DNA of 64,000 nucleotides, taken from contig DAIMXP010000028.1 of assembly GCA_036734945.1 (NCBI GenBank), positions 1 through 64,000 on the forward strand, given 5' to 3'. This document shows positions 16,990 through 25,841 of this stretch, in pieces. Every line of letters begins with the position of its first letter. Position 1 is the first letter of the stretch. The position numbers and the translations under genes were made by a program. This DNA is from UBA4733 sp036734945 (GTDB taxonomy: Bacteria; Chloroflexota; UBA4733). Below the pieces are notes generated by a model, which saw only the letters and a program-made list of their open reading frames with translations, had not been told where the DNA came from and made no database searches.

Positions 16990-18759
16990 TCACGAGGGCC
17001 AACTGACCTCGCCCGCCCACAACCGCCGCATCTCCTCCGACGTTTCCAGTAACTCCGCCAGCGTTCCCTGCGCCATCACCCGCCCCGCAGCGAGCACGAC
17101 AACACGATCAGCCGTCCGCAATGCCGCACGGCGGTGAGACACGACCAGGCACGTCGCCTCGCGCCGGGCAAATAGGCGCTCCCATAAGAGCCGCTCCGTG
17201 TCCCCGTCCAGCGCGCTGGAGAGATCGTCGATCACCAGCAACTCCGCCTCCCGCACGAACATGCGGGACGCCGCCGCGCGTTGCACCTGCCCGCCGGAGA
17301 GCCGCACGCCACGCGGCCCGACCACCGTCTGCAGCCCCTGCTCCAGGCCGGTAACATCCCGTTCCAACACGGCGGCCCGCACCGCCCGCTGCAGCCGGGC
17401 CGGGTCCGCGCGCAGGCCCAGGAGAATGTTGTCCTGCAGCGATTCGCTGAACAGACGGGGCGTCTGGGGCGTGTAGGCGGCGCGCGGCGGCCGGAAGAAC
17501 TCCCGTGGATTACTGACTGTCTCCCCGTTCCAGCGGATGTCACCGCTATCGGCCGGCAGCAGGCCCAGCAACGCCTGTAACAGCGTCGACTTCCCCGCGC
17601 CGACCCGTCCGGTGATGACGACGAATTCGCCCCGCGCGAGGTGGAGATCGACGTCGCTGATACCCCGCCTGCTGCTTGGATGCAGATAGGTAAGACCGGC
17701 AATATCCAACGTCTCCAGGCCATCGGCGCCTGATCTGGCCGGAGGCAGCAGTTCCCCAACGGGTGCGGCGCCGGCCACAATTGGCATGCTGGCGACCAGC
17801 GCATCAGGCGCCGCGAACGGCACCAGTGCGGCCAGCCGGCCCATCGAGACACCGGTCTGCTGGTAGCCCAGGAACCAGCGCGAAATCTCGTCACCGAACC
17901 AGGTCAAGGCGTTCAGGTACGTCACGAAGAGCGCGAAGTCGCCCACCGTGAAGCTTCCGGCCCGCAGCGCCCGCGCCGCCACCAGCAGGACGACCCCCGT
18001 GCCGAGGTTGACCACGTTGACATTGAAGCCGTCCAGCAGCCCGCTGAAGACCTGATCGCGCAGGTCGGTACGGCGGCGCTGCTCATTGAGTGCTCCCAGG
18101 TGGGCAACGACATGCGGCGTGGCGCCGGCCACCTTCACCGCTTGGACCGCACCGAGCAGGTCGGCCAGAAAGCTCGTGGCCCGCCCCAGCGCCTGCCGGC
18201 TGCGCAGCCGGTAGGCGGCGATGGGGCCCTGCGCCTGGTTGACGGCAATGACCACGGCCGCCAGCGGCAAGAAGGCGAAGGCAGTGATCGTGGCATTGAT
18301 CCGCAGCATGATGACCAGCGCTGCCACCACCGTGATCGATCGCCCGGCCAGGTCCAACCAGGCGTCGATCGACTCCACCACCTCTTCTACGTCGTCCCGG
18401 AAGCGACTCATGGCGGCGCCGGATGACTCAGCGAGGGCGACCGCCGCCGGCGCCTGCAGCACCGCCCGCAGCAGATTCTTACGCAGGAGCGCCATGCTCG
18501 TCTGCAGCAAGCTACCCCAACTGAGCGACAGTCCGGCATTGCTGAGCACGCCGAACGCTTCCGTCACAACAAAGAGGGCGATCACGGCGCCGACGCCGTT
18601 GCGCACCGTTGCCGCCCCGTTCAGCCGATCGAAGAAGGTCAGTGTCACCAGGCCCAACGGCACCGGCAGCCCGAACACGGCCACCGAACACAGCAACGCG
18701 GCGCTAAAACTAGCTGGACTGAAGCGGATCAGCCGCCAGATCACCTGGTAGGTTTTCAC
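16990..18759 (-). CDS. ABC exporter half-transporter (membrane plus ATPase), degenerate site
   Basis: A 589-residue half-exporter with about six membrane helices in the first 320 residues, then an ATPase domain. Walker A is GRVGAGKST, the signature is RLSGGQVQRAA and Walker B is LLVIDDLSSALD. The residue after the Walker B aspartate is Asp where an active site has Glu, so this partner probably holds the weak site of a heterodimeric exporter. Its ATG overlaps the stop of the other half by four bases (18756-18759), giving a strict 1:1 gene pair. Cargo is unknown; drugs, lipids or peptides are all possible. Confidence 0.85.
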   Translation of the reverse strand: MKTYQVIWRLIRFSPASFSAALLCSVAVFGLPVPLGLVTLTFFDRLNGAATVRNGVGAVIALFVVTEAFGVLSNAGLSLSWGSLLQTSMALLRKNLLRAVLQAPAAVALAESSGAAMSRFRDDVEEVVESIDAWLDLAGRSITVVAALVIMLRINATITAFAFLPLAAVVIAVNQAQGPIAAYRLRSRQALGRATSFLADLLGAVQAVKVAGATPHVVAHLGALNEQRRRTDLRDQVFSGLLDGFNVNVVNLGTGVVLLVAARALRAGSFTVGDFALFVTYLNALTWFGDEISRWFLGYQQTGVSMGRLAALVPFAAPDALVASMPIVAGAAPVGELLPPARSGADGLETLDIAGLTYLHPSSRRGISDVDLHLARGEFVVITGRVGAGKSTLLQALLGLLPADSGDIRWNGETVSNPREFFRPPRAAYTPQTPRLFSESLQDNILLGLRADPARLQRAVRAAVLERDVTGLEQGLQTVVGPRGVRLSGGQVQRAAASRMFVREAELLVIDDLSSALDGDTERLLWERLFARREATCLVVSHRRAALRTADRVVVLAAGRVMAQGTLAELLETSEEMRRLWAGEVSWPS

Positions 18760-20551
18760 GCTGCACCTCCCAACAGCTCTTGCTCGCTGCCGCGTAGCAA
18801 GGCGGCGAAACGCGACTCCGCATCGCCGGCCAGCGCCGAGCGCGTGCCGTGTTCCACGATGCGACCGCCGTCCAGCACCAGAATCTCGTCGACCTTTGCC
18901 ACAGTGCTCAGCCGGTGGGCGATGACGATGGCCGTGCGGCGCGGCTGCCCTGCCGGCGTCTCCGCACGCAATAGCCGCTCCACCGCCCGGTCGATGCGCG
19001 CTTCCGTGGCCGGGTCCAGCCGTGAGGAAGCTTCATCGAGGATGACCACCGCCGGGTCGTGCAAGAACACCCGCGCGAAGGCCAGCAGTTGCGCCTCGCC
19101 GGCCGACAGGCCTCCCCCGCCCGGCGCCAGCATGCTGTCCAGCCCCGCCGGCAGTGCGCGGCACCATTCCGTCAGCCCCAGGCCATCCAGTGCCGCCAGG
19201 ATACGTTCGTCGCCAATGGCCGGATCGAACAGCGTGAGGTTCTCCCGCACGCTGGCGGCGAACAGTTGCACCTCCTGCGTCACCATACCGACCTGCCGCC
19301 CCAGTTCGGCCAACGGCAACTCCCGTATATCGACGCCACCCAGCAGCACCGCGCCAGCGGCCGGGTCGTACAGGCGGCAGAGCAACCTGGCCAGCGTCGT
19401 CTTGCCGCTGCCGCTGCGCCCCAACACCCCCAGCACGTTGCCCGGTTTGATCTGAAATGAGACATCCCGCAGGATGTCGGCTGTCGTCTCCCTACCGCTG
19501 GCATCAGACGCCGGATAGGCAAACGACACAGCCCGAAACTCCACGCCCAGAGCGCCCGCCGGCAACACGGCGCCCGGACCATCGGTGATGGTGCGCGGCA
19601 TGCCGTACAGTTGCCGCAGCCGCGCCACGCTGGCGGCCGCCCTCTGGAAATCGCGCGCCTGGCGCGTCACCTGCCCTAGCGGCGCCCGGACCATCGTCGT
19701 GTACTGAAAAATCAGGTACACCGTGCCGATCGTGATGCTGCCGGCCCGGAAGAACGAGGCACTGAGGCCAGCGCTGCCGCTGTCGCGGCGGTGAACACCA
19801 GGCTGGTCGCGCCGCCCAGCAGACTGCCCGCTAAAAAGGACGCTCTTCCCCAGCGGATCGTCGCCAGCAGCCGGCTGGACAACCCTCGCAGCACGTACTC
19901 CTGAGCGCCGGCCGTCTGGATATCCGGCAGGCCATTCAAGCGTTCTTCTAGATACCCGAAGAGGTCGGCGACGGCCTGGCGACTGGCCGCCGCAAACCGC
20001 GCTCCGGGGTTGCGAAAGCCGTTCATCACTAGCAGCGCCAGGATGCTGAAGGCGAGCAGCACCAGCCCGATCCGCCGGTCCTCCCGGAAGACCAGTACCA
20101 GCACACCTGCCAGCAGCAGCCCATTCCCGACCACGTGCAGCACGAACCGCGAGAAGAAGTTGGCCAGAACCGTGACATCGCCGTCCAGCCGTTCGATCAA
20201 TTCGCCCGGCGTGCGGCTGTTGTGGAAAGAGAGGTCCAACTCCAGGCAGTGTTGCGTCAGATCGGCCCGCAAGGCATTGGTCGCCAGCCAGCCCAGGTTA
20301 GCGGCGGTATACCCTTCCACAATGCCGATCACCTGGGTGAGCAGAGCGACGCCAAGGTACAGCAAGGCCGCCAGGCTCATTGCTCCCGGCGCACCCCCGG
20401 CCTGTGCAGCGTCGATGAAGAAGCGCACGATCTGTGGCTGGACGAGGTCCAGGCTAATGAGGCCGCCGAGTAGCACCGCCAGCAGCACCGCCATCGGCCA
20501 GTGCGGCAGCAAATACGTGCGGAAGAGATAACGATATGGTGTGCGAAGCAC
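18756..20551 (-). pseudogene. ABC exporter half-transporter, frameshifted
   Basis: The first frame (20551 to 19712) encodes the membrane domain with LTQHCLELDLSFHNSRTPGE and DVTVLANFFSRFVLHVVGNG. The second (from 19721) continues with the last helix and the ATPase: Walker A GRSGSGKTTLARLL, signature GGGLSAGEAQ, Walker B AVVILDEASSRLD with its catalytic Glu. Near 19764-19768 the reading GCC-TCA should be GCC-CTC-AGT; one missing C in a short C-run restores AALALSASFFRAGSITIGTV. The whole would be about 598 residues. It may be a true mutation, programmed slippage or a sequencing error. With the overlapping downstream gene it forms a heterodimeric exporter. Confidence 0.8.
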
Positions 20552-20583
20552 GCTGGGTATACCCTTTCAATGCATAATGTTGA

Positions 20584-20938
20584 TGACGGGGGCGCCTGCG
20601 GGCGCACCCCACCCGCGCGCTTCGCTTGCCGGCCCTCCCCTTAAAAGGAGAGGGCCTCGCTGTAACCGGCAGGACGGTTGCAAAAAGCGTAGCCGGATTG
20701 CGATGGCGGTGCAGGGGATCAGGTGGCCAGACGATCAGCCCTCGGTACGCTGCTCCACACCATGCGCCGCGCCTGAGAAGTGCGGGCCGAGACGAAACGC
20801 CGCGTTTCCCGTGCTTGACCCTATCAGCCGTGCCGGTGTCCACGACCGCGGCACCCTCGCAGCGAGGCCCTCTCCTTTTAAGGGGAGGGCCGGCAAGCGA
20901 AGCGCGCGGGTGGGGTGCGCCCGCAGGCGCCCCCGTCA
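20584..20938. mobile_element. 355-bp MITE with perfect 79-bp terminal inverted repeats
   Basis: Positions 20584-20662 and 20860-20938 are perfect inverted copies over 79 bases, starting TGACGGGGGCGCCTGCGGGC. The 197-base centre holds no convincing gene. The arms contain an inner palindrome-like CCCTCCCCTTAAAAGGAGAGGG. Short size, long perfect arms and no coding capacity fit a miniature inverted-repeat transposable element. No clear target duplication was found. It sits 33 bases upstream of the frameshifted ABC exporter gene and could affect its transcription. Confidence 0.8.
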
Positions 20939-21235
20939 GTGATCGCCGACGCTAGCTACTTCGGGTTTCCGAGAAGGGAAAGGTGACTCGAACCCCTAGA
21001 CGCGCGGCATCCAGACATCGCCTGCGGAACACGAGATGGAGGCCCCCAACGTAGCACATGTCATGATCGGCCATCCTCTCTGAACAGTTGGCGCGCACCT
21101 GCAAGACAACCGCAGAAGTGAGCGGCCGGTGCTGTCTTCCCGCCATCATCACATGCGCGCTCGCCACATGCAACTGTTGTTTCAGGGTGTGGCGCCGCCG
21201 GCGTCACGTCTACCCCTGCGCCATCGCCCGTCCTG
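20939..21235. other. Intergenic stretch without identified gene
   Basis: About 300 bases between the MITE and the end of the oxidoreductase gene. A piece around 20983-21000, read leftward, resembles the T-arm of a tRNA (GGGGTTCGAGTCACC), but no acceptor, D or anticodon arm accompanies it. No protein family was recognised. Confidence 0.5.
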
Positions 21236-22426
21236 TCAGGCCAGCGGGCGCAGCGTCACGCGCCGCCCTTCGGCGGCGGAAAGATAGGCGGCGTAGATCG
21301 CCTCCACCACTGCCTGGCCCAACCGGCCATCGGCCAGTGGCGGCCGGCCGGCGCGGATCGCTGCCGTGAAGTCCTGCATCTCGTCGCGGAAGCCATAGAG
21401 CCAGGCGGCATCAATCTCTGGAAAACTCCAGCCGGCGTTGGTGTGCGACTTCTCCTGCAGCGGCGCTCCGGCAAAGATGTCGCCGCTGGGCGCATAGACC
21501 TGGAACAGGGAGCTATGGCTGAGGTTGATATTGAAGCGCGCGCGTGCCGTCAGCAACTGCACGCCATCTTCGATCCCGCCAAGCGCCAGGTCCGAGGCCA
21601 GACAGATGGCGTGGCTGCCGTCGGTGAAGGTCAGCGTGACCGCGCTCCAGTTCTCGACATCCTGCCAGCCGCTCACCAGGTAACCGGCGGCACCGCCGTC
21701 GTTCGCCAGGGTCGCCACCTCCGCCGAGACCGCCGCCACTTCGACCGGTCTGCCGTCCAGGCGCTCGCCCTCGGCCCGCTTCAGGTGCAACGCCAGGCCA
21801 ATGGGGTGGCTGCCCAGGCGCAGCAGCGCGCCGCCTCCCGCCTCCCGCCAGCGCATGGCGTAGGCAGCGTGCGAGCCGCTATGGCACTCGCTGGCCCGAA
21901 TCTCCAACAGCCGGGCGTCGCTCTGCTCCAGCAGTTCCTTTGCCCGTCGCACCACCGGGCTGTAGACCAGGTTCTCGCCGTACCCGATCTGCACTCCGGC
22001 CTCCCTGGCGGCCTGCAGCAGGTCAGCGGCGCTCCGCATAGCCTCCGCCAGCATCATGCCGCGCGGCAGGTCGCCCACCCGCGTCTCCGGCGCAGCGTCC
22101 AGCGGTCCGAAGTAGCCGGTGAGCGGCTTCTCGATCAGCACGTGCCGCCCGGAGCGCAACGCCGCCAGGGCCAGCGGCGCGTGACTCCGGTTCGGCGTGC
22201 AGATATCGACGGCCTCCAGGTCGTCACGCGCCAGCAATGCGGCAGCATCCTTTACCACTTCGGGGATGGCAAACCGTGCCGCCAGCGCCTCGGCGGAACT
22301 CCGCCGTCCGGCAGCGACGGCCACCACCTGCGCCCGCGGGCGCAAACACTGCGCATAAGCCTGACAATGCGTGGCCGCCGCGAACCCAGCCCCCAGCAGC
22401 CCAATGCGAACCGGCTCGTCCGGCAT
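21236..22426 (-). CDS. Gfo/Idh/MocA family oxidoreductase
   Basis: A 396-residue NAD(P)-dependent oxidoreductase of the Gfo/Idh/MocA family, which oxidises or reduces sugars and inositols. The amino end RIGLLGAGFAAATHCQAYAQ is the nucleotide fold, and the active-site block appears as HVLIEKPLTG (EKP motif). ATG 22426 is chosen because GAGGAGGCAAGGG lies upstream; the longer frame begins inside that site. It is followed 77 bases upstream by the SelA-like gene in the same direction, so the two may be co-transcribed. Substrate unknown. Confidence 0.87.
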   Translation of the reverse strand: MPDEPVRIGLLGAGFAAATHCQAYAQCLRPRAQVVAVAAGRRSSAEALAARFAIPEVVKDAAALLARDDLEAVDICTPNRSHAPLALAALRSGRHVLIEKPLTGYFGPLDAAPETRVGDLPRGMMLAEAMRSAADLLQAAREAGVQIGYGENLVYSPVVRRAKELLEQSDARLLEIRASECHSGSHAAYAMRWREAGGGALLRLGSHPIGLALHLKRAEGERLDGRPVEVAAVSAEVATLANDGGAAGYLVSGWQDVENWSAVTLTFTDGSHAICLASDLALGGIEDGVQLLTARARFNINLSHSSLFQVYAPSGDIFAGAPLQEKSHTNAGWSFPEIDAAWLYGFRDEMQDFTAAIRAGRPPLADGRLGQAVVEAIYAAYLSAAEGRRVTLRPLA

Positions 22427-22502
22427 GTACCCTTGCCTCCTCATCCTGATCATGCATGTACTTGCTAGTCCACGCGGCCATTATGGCCTTTGTAGGCGCA
22501 CC

Positions 22503-23705
22503 TCACCGCACTCCCCCCAACACCGCCCGCAGCCGGCTCACGAGCGGATCGACGTCCTCCTCCTGCAGGGCCATCGGGTTGATCACCAGCACCCCTTGCC
22601 GGGCACGGCCTTCGCCAACGGCAAGTGCCGGCGTGCCGTCCAGCAGACGGCGGATCACTTCAAACGCGGTGCAGCCAAGCGCAGCTTCATCCAATGTCAG
22701 TTGCAGGCGGGGAACCGGTCGGTTGGTTGGGCCGTCGAAGTCCGCCTGCACGTGTGGCAGTGTACCGATACCATCCAGCACCGCCTGCAGCAGCCTCTCC
22801 CAGCGGGTGCGTTCGGCAGCATGGTCGCGCTGCACGTAGCGGCGCAGGGCGACGACCAGCCCGGCGATCTCCTCCTTGCCCACCTTGAAGCCCCGCCCGA
22901 TCCCCTGGTGCGGCGGCCCTGCCAGCACTCCCGCCGCCCGATACTGGTCGCCAAAGCTCCACACTTCCGGGTGGACATCCATGTCCTGGTTCTGCAGCAG
23001 CACGGAGGCGATCAAGTCGCGCCGCCCGCAGAGGATGCCGCTGGCCTGTGGGCCTTGAATCGCCTTCCCACCGCTGAAACTCACCAGATCAGCCCCCGCG
23101 GTGATAAACCGGCGCAGATTCTCCGGCGGTGGCAGGGCGGCGGCGGCATCGACGATAACCGGCAGGCCATGCCGGTGGGCGATCCGGCAAAATTCTTCCA
23201 ACGGCACGACCCCTTGCGCCTCGATCATTGCCCAGTACAACGCAGCGGTGCGTTCACCGATGGCGGCCTCGATCTGCCAGGCGTGCGTCCCCCCCGCACC
23301 CGGGTAGCCGAGGTAGCCGACCTCCACGAAGCGTCCGCCGGCCGCGCGCACCGCGTGGTCGTAGGCGTTGCGGTGGGCGCGCTGGACGACGATCTCGTTG
23401 GGCATACCCGTCGTGTCCGGCAGGCGGTCCATGCGGGCGACATCCAGGCCGGCCAGGCAGGCTGCCGTGGCGAGGGTGATCCCGGCTGCAGCGCCGGAGG
23501 TGACGTAGCCCGCTTCGGCGCCCGTCGCTGCGGCAATTTCCTGCCCGGCAGCCGCCTGCAGCTCCTCCATCCGCACGCACACACCGGCTGCCTCCGCCAT
23601 CGCCTGCACCACCTCCGCCGGCAGCGGCCCGCCGCCGTAGCGCGTCATCAACCCGGCAGCGTTGATGAGTGGACGGACAGCGAGCGTGTCATACACTCCG
23701 GTCAT
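22503..23705 (-). CDS. SelA-like PLP enzyme (D-glucosaminate-6-phosphate ammonia-lyase type)
   Basis: A 400-residue fold-type-I PLP enzyme of the SelA-like group. Signatures are PLINAAGLMTRYGGGPLPAE at the amino end, GYVTSGAAAGITLATAACLA for phosphate binding, VIVDAAAALPP and the cofactor lysine in LVSFSGGKAIQGPQASG. The group includes selenocysteine synthase and sugar-amine lyases such as DgaE. With sugar oxidoreductase and GntR neighbours and no selenium genes, a catabolic lyase or racemase is more likely than selenocysteine synthesis. Divergent from the GntR regulator with 33 bases between, so it is the likely target of that regulator. Confidence 0.83.
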   Translation of the reverse strand: MTGVYDTLAVRPLINAAGLMTRYGGGPLPAEVVQAMAEAAGVCVRMEELQAAAGQEIAAATGAEAGYVTSGAAAGITLATAACLAGLDVARMDRLPDTTGMPNEIVVQRAHRNAYDHAVRAAGGRFVEVGYLGYPGAGGTHAWQIEAAIGERTAALYWAMIEAQGVVPLEEFCRIAHRHGLPVIVDAAAALPPPENLRRFITAGADLVSFSGGKAIQGPQASGILCGRRDLIASVLLQNQDMDVHPEVWSFGDQYRAAGVLAGPPHQGIGRGFKVGKEEIAGLVVALRRYVQRDHAAERTRWERLLQAVLDGIGTLPHVQADFDGPTNRPVPRLQLTLDEAALGCTAFEVIRRLLDGTPALAVGEGRARQGVLVINPMALQEEDVDPLVSRLRAVLGGVR

Positions 23706-23738
23706 TCAGCGTCTCCTTTCCAGGTGGTAGGATGCGGC

Positions 23739-24509
23739 ATGGTCATTTCGCCTGTTTCGGCAACGCCGCCGCAGTCCGCACCGCCTGCGGGAGGCGTCTC
23801 ACGCATCGGTCGTCAGCGCCTGGGCGAACAAGTCGCCGATGCCTTGATCGAGGCGATCCTGGCAGCCGAGTACCCGCCCGGTCATTACTTACCATCCGAA
23901 CAGGAATTGATCAAGCGCTTCGGCGTGAGTCGGACTGCCATCCGCGAGGCACTGCGGGTGCTGTCGGCCCGTGGCTTCGTGACGGTGGAGCATGGACGCG
24001 GCGCGCGCGTCACAGAGCAGCACCCGCAGGCGATTTCCGGCTTGCTGCAGTTTCAGTTGCGGCAAGGGCAGGGCAACCTGCATCACGTGCTGGAGGCGCG
24101 GCGCATGCTGGAAATGACGGCCGCCCCGCTGGCGGCCCGGCGCGCCGCTCCGGCAGATCTGGCCGCCATGGCTGAAGCCCTGGAAGCTATGGCCGATAAC
24201 CCCAGCGCCAGTCAGTACATCGTTGCTGATCTGACCTTCCACCGAGCGATCGTTGGCGCGACCCACAATCCGATTCTGGTGCTGTTGAACGATGCCATCG
24301 CCGACGTGCTGGCCAGCATGCGTGAGCATACCTACCGCCTGCCCGGCGCGGTCGCCCGCTCGCTGGAGGATCACCGCTGGGTCTTCGAGGCCATCGTGGC
24401 AGGCGACGCTGACCGCGTCCGGTTGCGCATGGCGGAAGTCCTCGACGAAGTCGAGCACGCTATCGAGCAGATCGAGCCGACCACCGACGACGAGCGGCCG
24501 GCTCACTGA
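23739..24509 (+). CDS. GntR family transcriptional regulator, FadR subfamily
   Basis: A 256-residue regulator. The amino winged helix contains LPSEQELIKRFGVSRTAIRE and ARGFVTVEHGRGARV. The all-helical carboxyl half with LEARRMLEMTAAPLAARRA, DLTFHRAIVGATHNPILVLL and a later EDHRWVFEAI is an FCD domain, which binds a small acid effector through metal-binding histidines. ATG 23739 follows AGGTGGTAGG; upstream codons in the frame are read-through of the opposite strand. Placed head to head with the SelA-like gene, it probably represses that gene and its oxidoreductase neighbour until a sugar-acid ligand appears. Confidence 0.88.
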   Translation: MVISPVSATPPQSAPPAGGVSRIGRQRLGEQVADALIEAILAAEYPPGHYLPSEQELIKRFGVSRTAIREALRVLSARGFVTVEHGRGARVTEQHPQAISGLLQFQLRQGQGNLHHVLEARRMLEMTAAPLAARRAAPADLAAMAEALEAMADNPSASQYIVADLTFHRAIVGATHNPILVLLNDAIADVLASMREHTYRLPGAVARSLEDHRWVFEAIVAGDADRVRLRMAEVLDEVEHAIEQIEPTTDDERPAH

Positions 24510-24617
24510 CCCGACCGGCCGCCGGCTCGCTCAGCAACGCGTCCATGGCAATTCCTTTCACACTTCAGCCACCCGTATCAGGAGGATCATACAGCCGGAT
24601 CGCACCGGCCGGGTTTG

Positions 24618-25841
24618 TCATGCACACCAGGCAATCGCCAGGCGAGCCAGAATCCGCGCAGCATCGAGCAACTCCGAAATGGTCAAGAACTCCTCCGGCC
24701 CGTGGGCCCGAGCGAGGCTACCGGGACCGAAGATCGCCACCGGCAGGCCGCGGGCGGCAAAGTGCCGGGCATCACAGGTCGCCGGGAATGGTCCCATGCT
24801 GCTGCCCGGCTGCACGGCACGCGCCGCCTGCCACAGCAGTTGCAGCAGCCCATGGTCGGCTGGCGTATGGGCGGCCTCTACGACGAACGGCACACTGGCC
24901 GCAGTATGCATGGGGCCAGTTGGACCGTCCCAGGAGCGCCCCGCCGCCGCGCGCACCTCCTCTTCTACCCTGTCGTGGTAGCCCGGCGGGAAGCGCACAG
25001 TGGCTTCGATCCGGCAGGAGGCCGGGACGGTGAACAGTTCATCGCCCCCGCTGATGCGGGCCACGTTGATCACCGGCGCCGGATAGTCGGGGCGCCAGGG
25101 CATCGACCAGCCTTGCTGCAACCGTTCCAGGGCGATGACCACCTCGGCCGCCCGCACCACGGCATTGGCGTTGCTGCGCTGGGCGCCGTGGCCGGCGACG
25201 CCCGGTACATCGACGCGCAGGCCAAAAACGCCCTGGTGACCGTAGCAGACGCCGAGGTCAGTTGGTTCGAGCACGACCACGCCGTCGGCGGCGGGACCAC
25301 GCCGACAGAGTTCCAGCGCGCCGTTACCGGTAGTCTCCTCTTCCACGACGCTCGCCACAACAACATCGCCGCGCAGCGACACACCGATCGCCTGCACGGC
25401 AGCTATCGCCAGCGTTGCTGCCCACAATCCGCCTTTGGCGTCGGTAGCGCCGCGTCCATAGACGCGCTCGCCATCCACCTCGGCCGCCCAGGGGTCGTGA
25501 CGCCAGTTCGCGCCGGCCGGTACGGTGTCGATATGGCTGACAAACAGCAGGCTCCGCCCGCCGCCGCTTCCCGAAAGAGTTGCCCGCACATTGGGGCGTT
25601 CAGCATAGCCGGTGTCACTCGGCAGATAGCCCGGCGTTGCTTGCAGTGCCGGCGCATCCACCCAGTGGAGCATCGCCGGCAGCCCCAGTTCCGCTAACTG
25701 CCGCGCGAACTGCTGCTGCGCCGCCCCTTCCTTGCCGGTCACGCTGGGAACCTGCACGAGACGGCGCAGCCCGTCCCGCGCCAGGGAGCGGCTTTTCCCC
25801 AGCCAGTGGTCCAGGCGGTCGGTGACCGGCGTGTCAGGCAT
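24618..25841 (-). CDS. M20 family metallopeptidase (ArgE/DapE type)
   Basis: A 407-residue zinc amidohydrolase of peptidase family M20. Metal ligands are visible: the histidine in LLFVSHIDTVPAG, the aspartate in GRGATDAKGGLWA, the catalytic Glu pair in VVEEETTGNGAL, and a later histidine in the RAHGPEEFLTI block. Members hydrolyse N-acyl or peptide bonds, for example acetylornithine and succinyl-diaminopimelate. Its ATG lies inside the end of the threonine-synthase-like gene (8-base overlap), so it is the last gene of a tightly coupled operon. The context points to trimming an N-acylated amino acid or dipeptide. Confidence 0.87.
   Translation of the reverse strand: MPDTPVTDRLDHWLGKSRSLARDGLRRLVQVPSVTGKEGAAQQQFARQLAELGLPAMLHWVDAPALQATPGYLPSDTGYAERPNVRATLSGSGGGRSLLFVSHIDTVPAGANWRHDPWAAEVDGERVYGRGATDAKGGLWAATLAIAAVQAIGVSLRGDVVVASVVEEETTGNGALELCRRGPAADGVVVLEPTDLGVCYGHQGVFGLRVDVPGVAGHGAQRSNANAVVRAAEVVIALERLQQGWSMPWRPDYPAPVINVARISGGDELFTVPASCRIEATVRFPPGYHDRVEEEVRAAAGRSWDGPTGPMHTAASVPFVVEAAHTPADHGLLQLLWQAARAVQPGSSMGPFPATCDARHFAARGLPVAIFGPGSLARAHGPEEFLTISELLDAARILARLAIAWCA

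Noticed and set aside
20983..21000. tRNA-like T-arm on the leftward strand
   Set aside because: Only the T-loop consensus is present; one T-stem pair fails and no acceptor, D or anticodon arm can be drawn around it.
22371..23738. Rightward extension of the GntR reading frame over more than 450 codons
   Set aside because: It is the complement of the SelA-like and oxidoreductase genes; the GntR family begins at 23739 with its own ribosome site.
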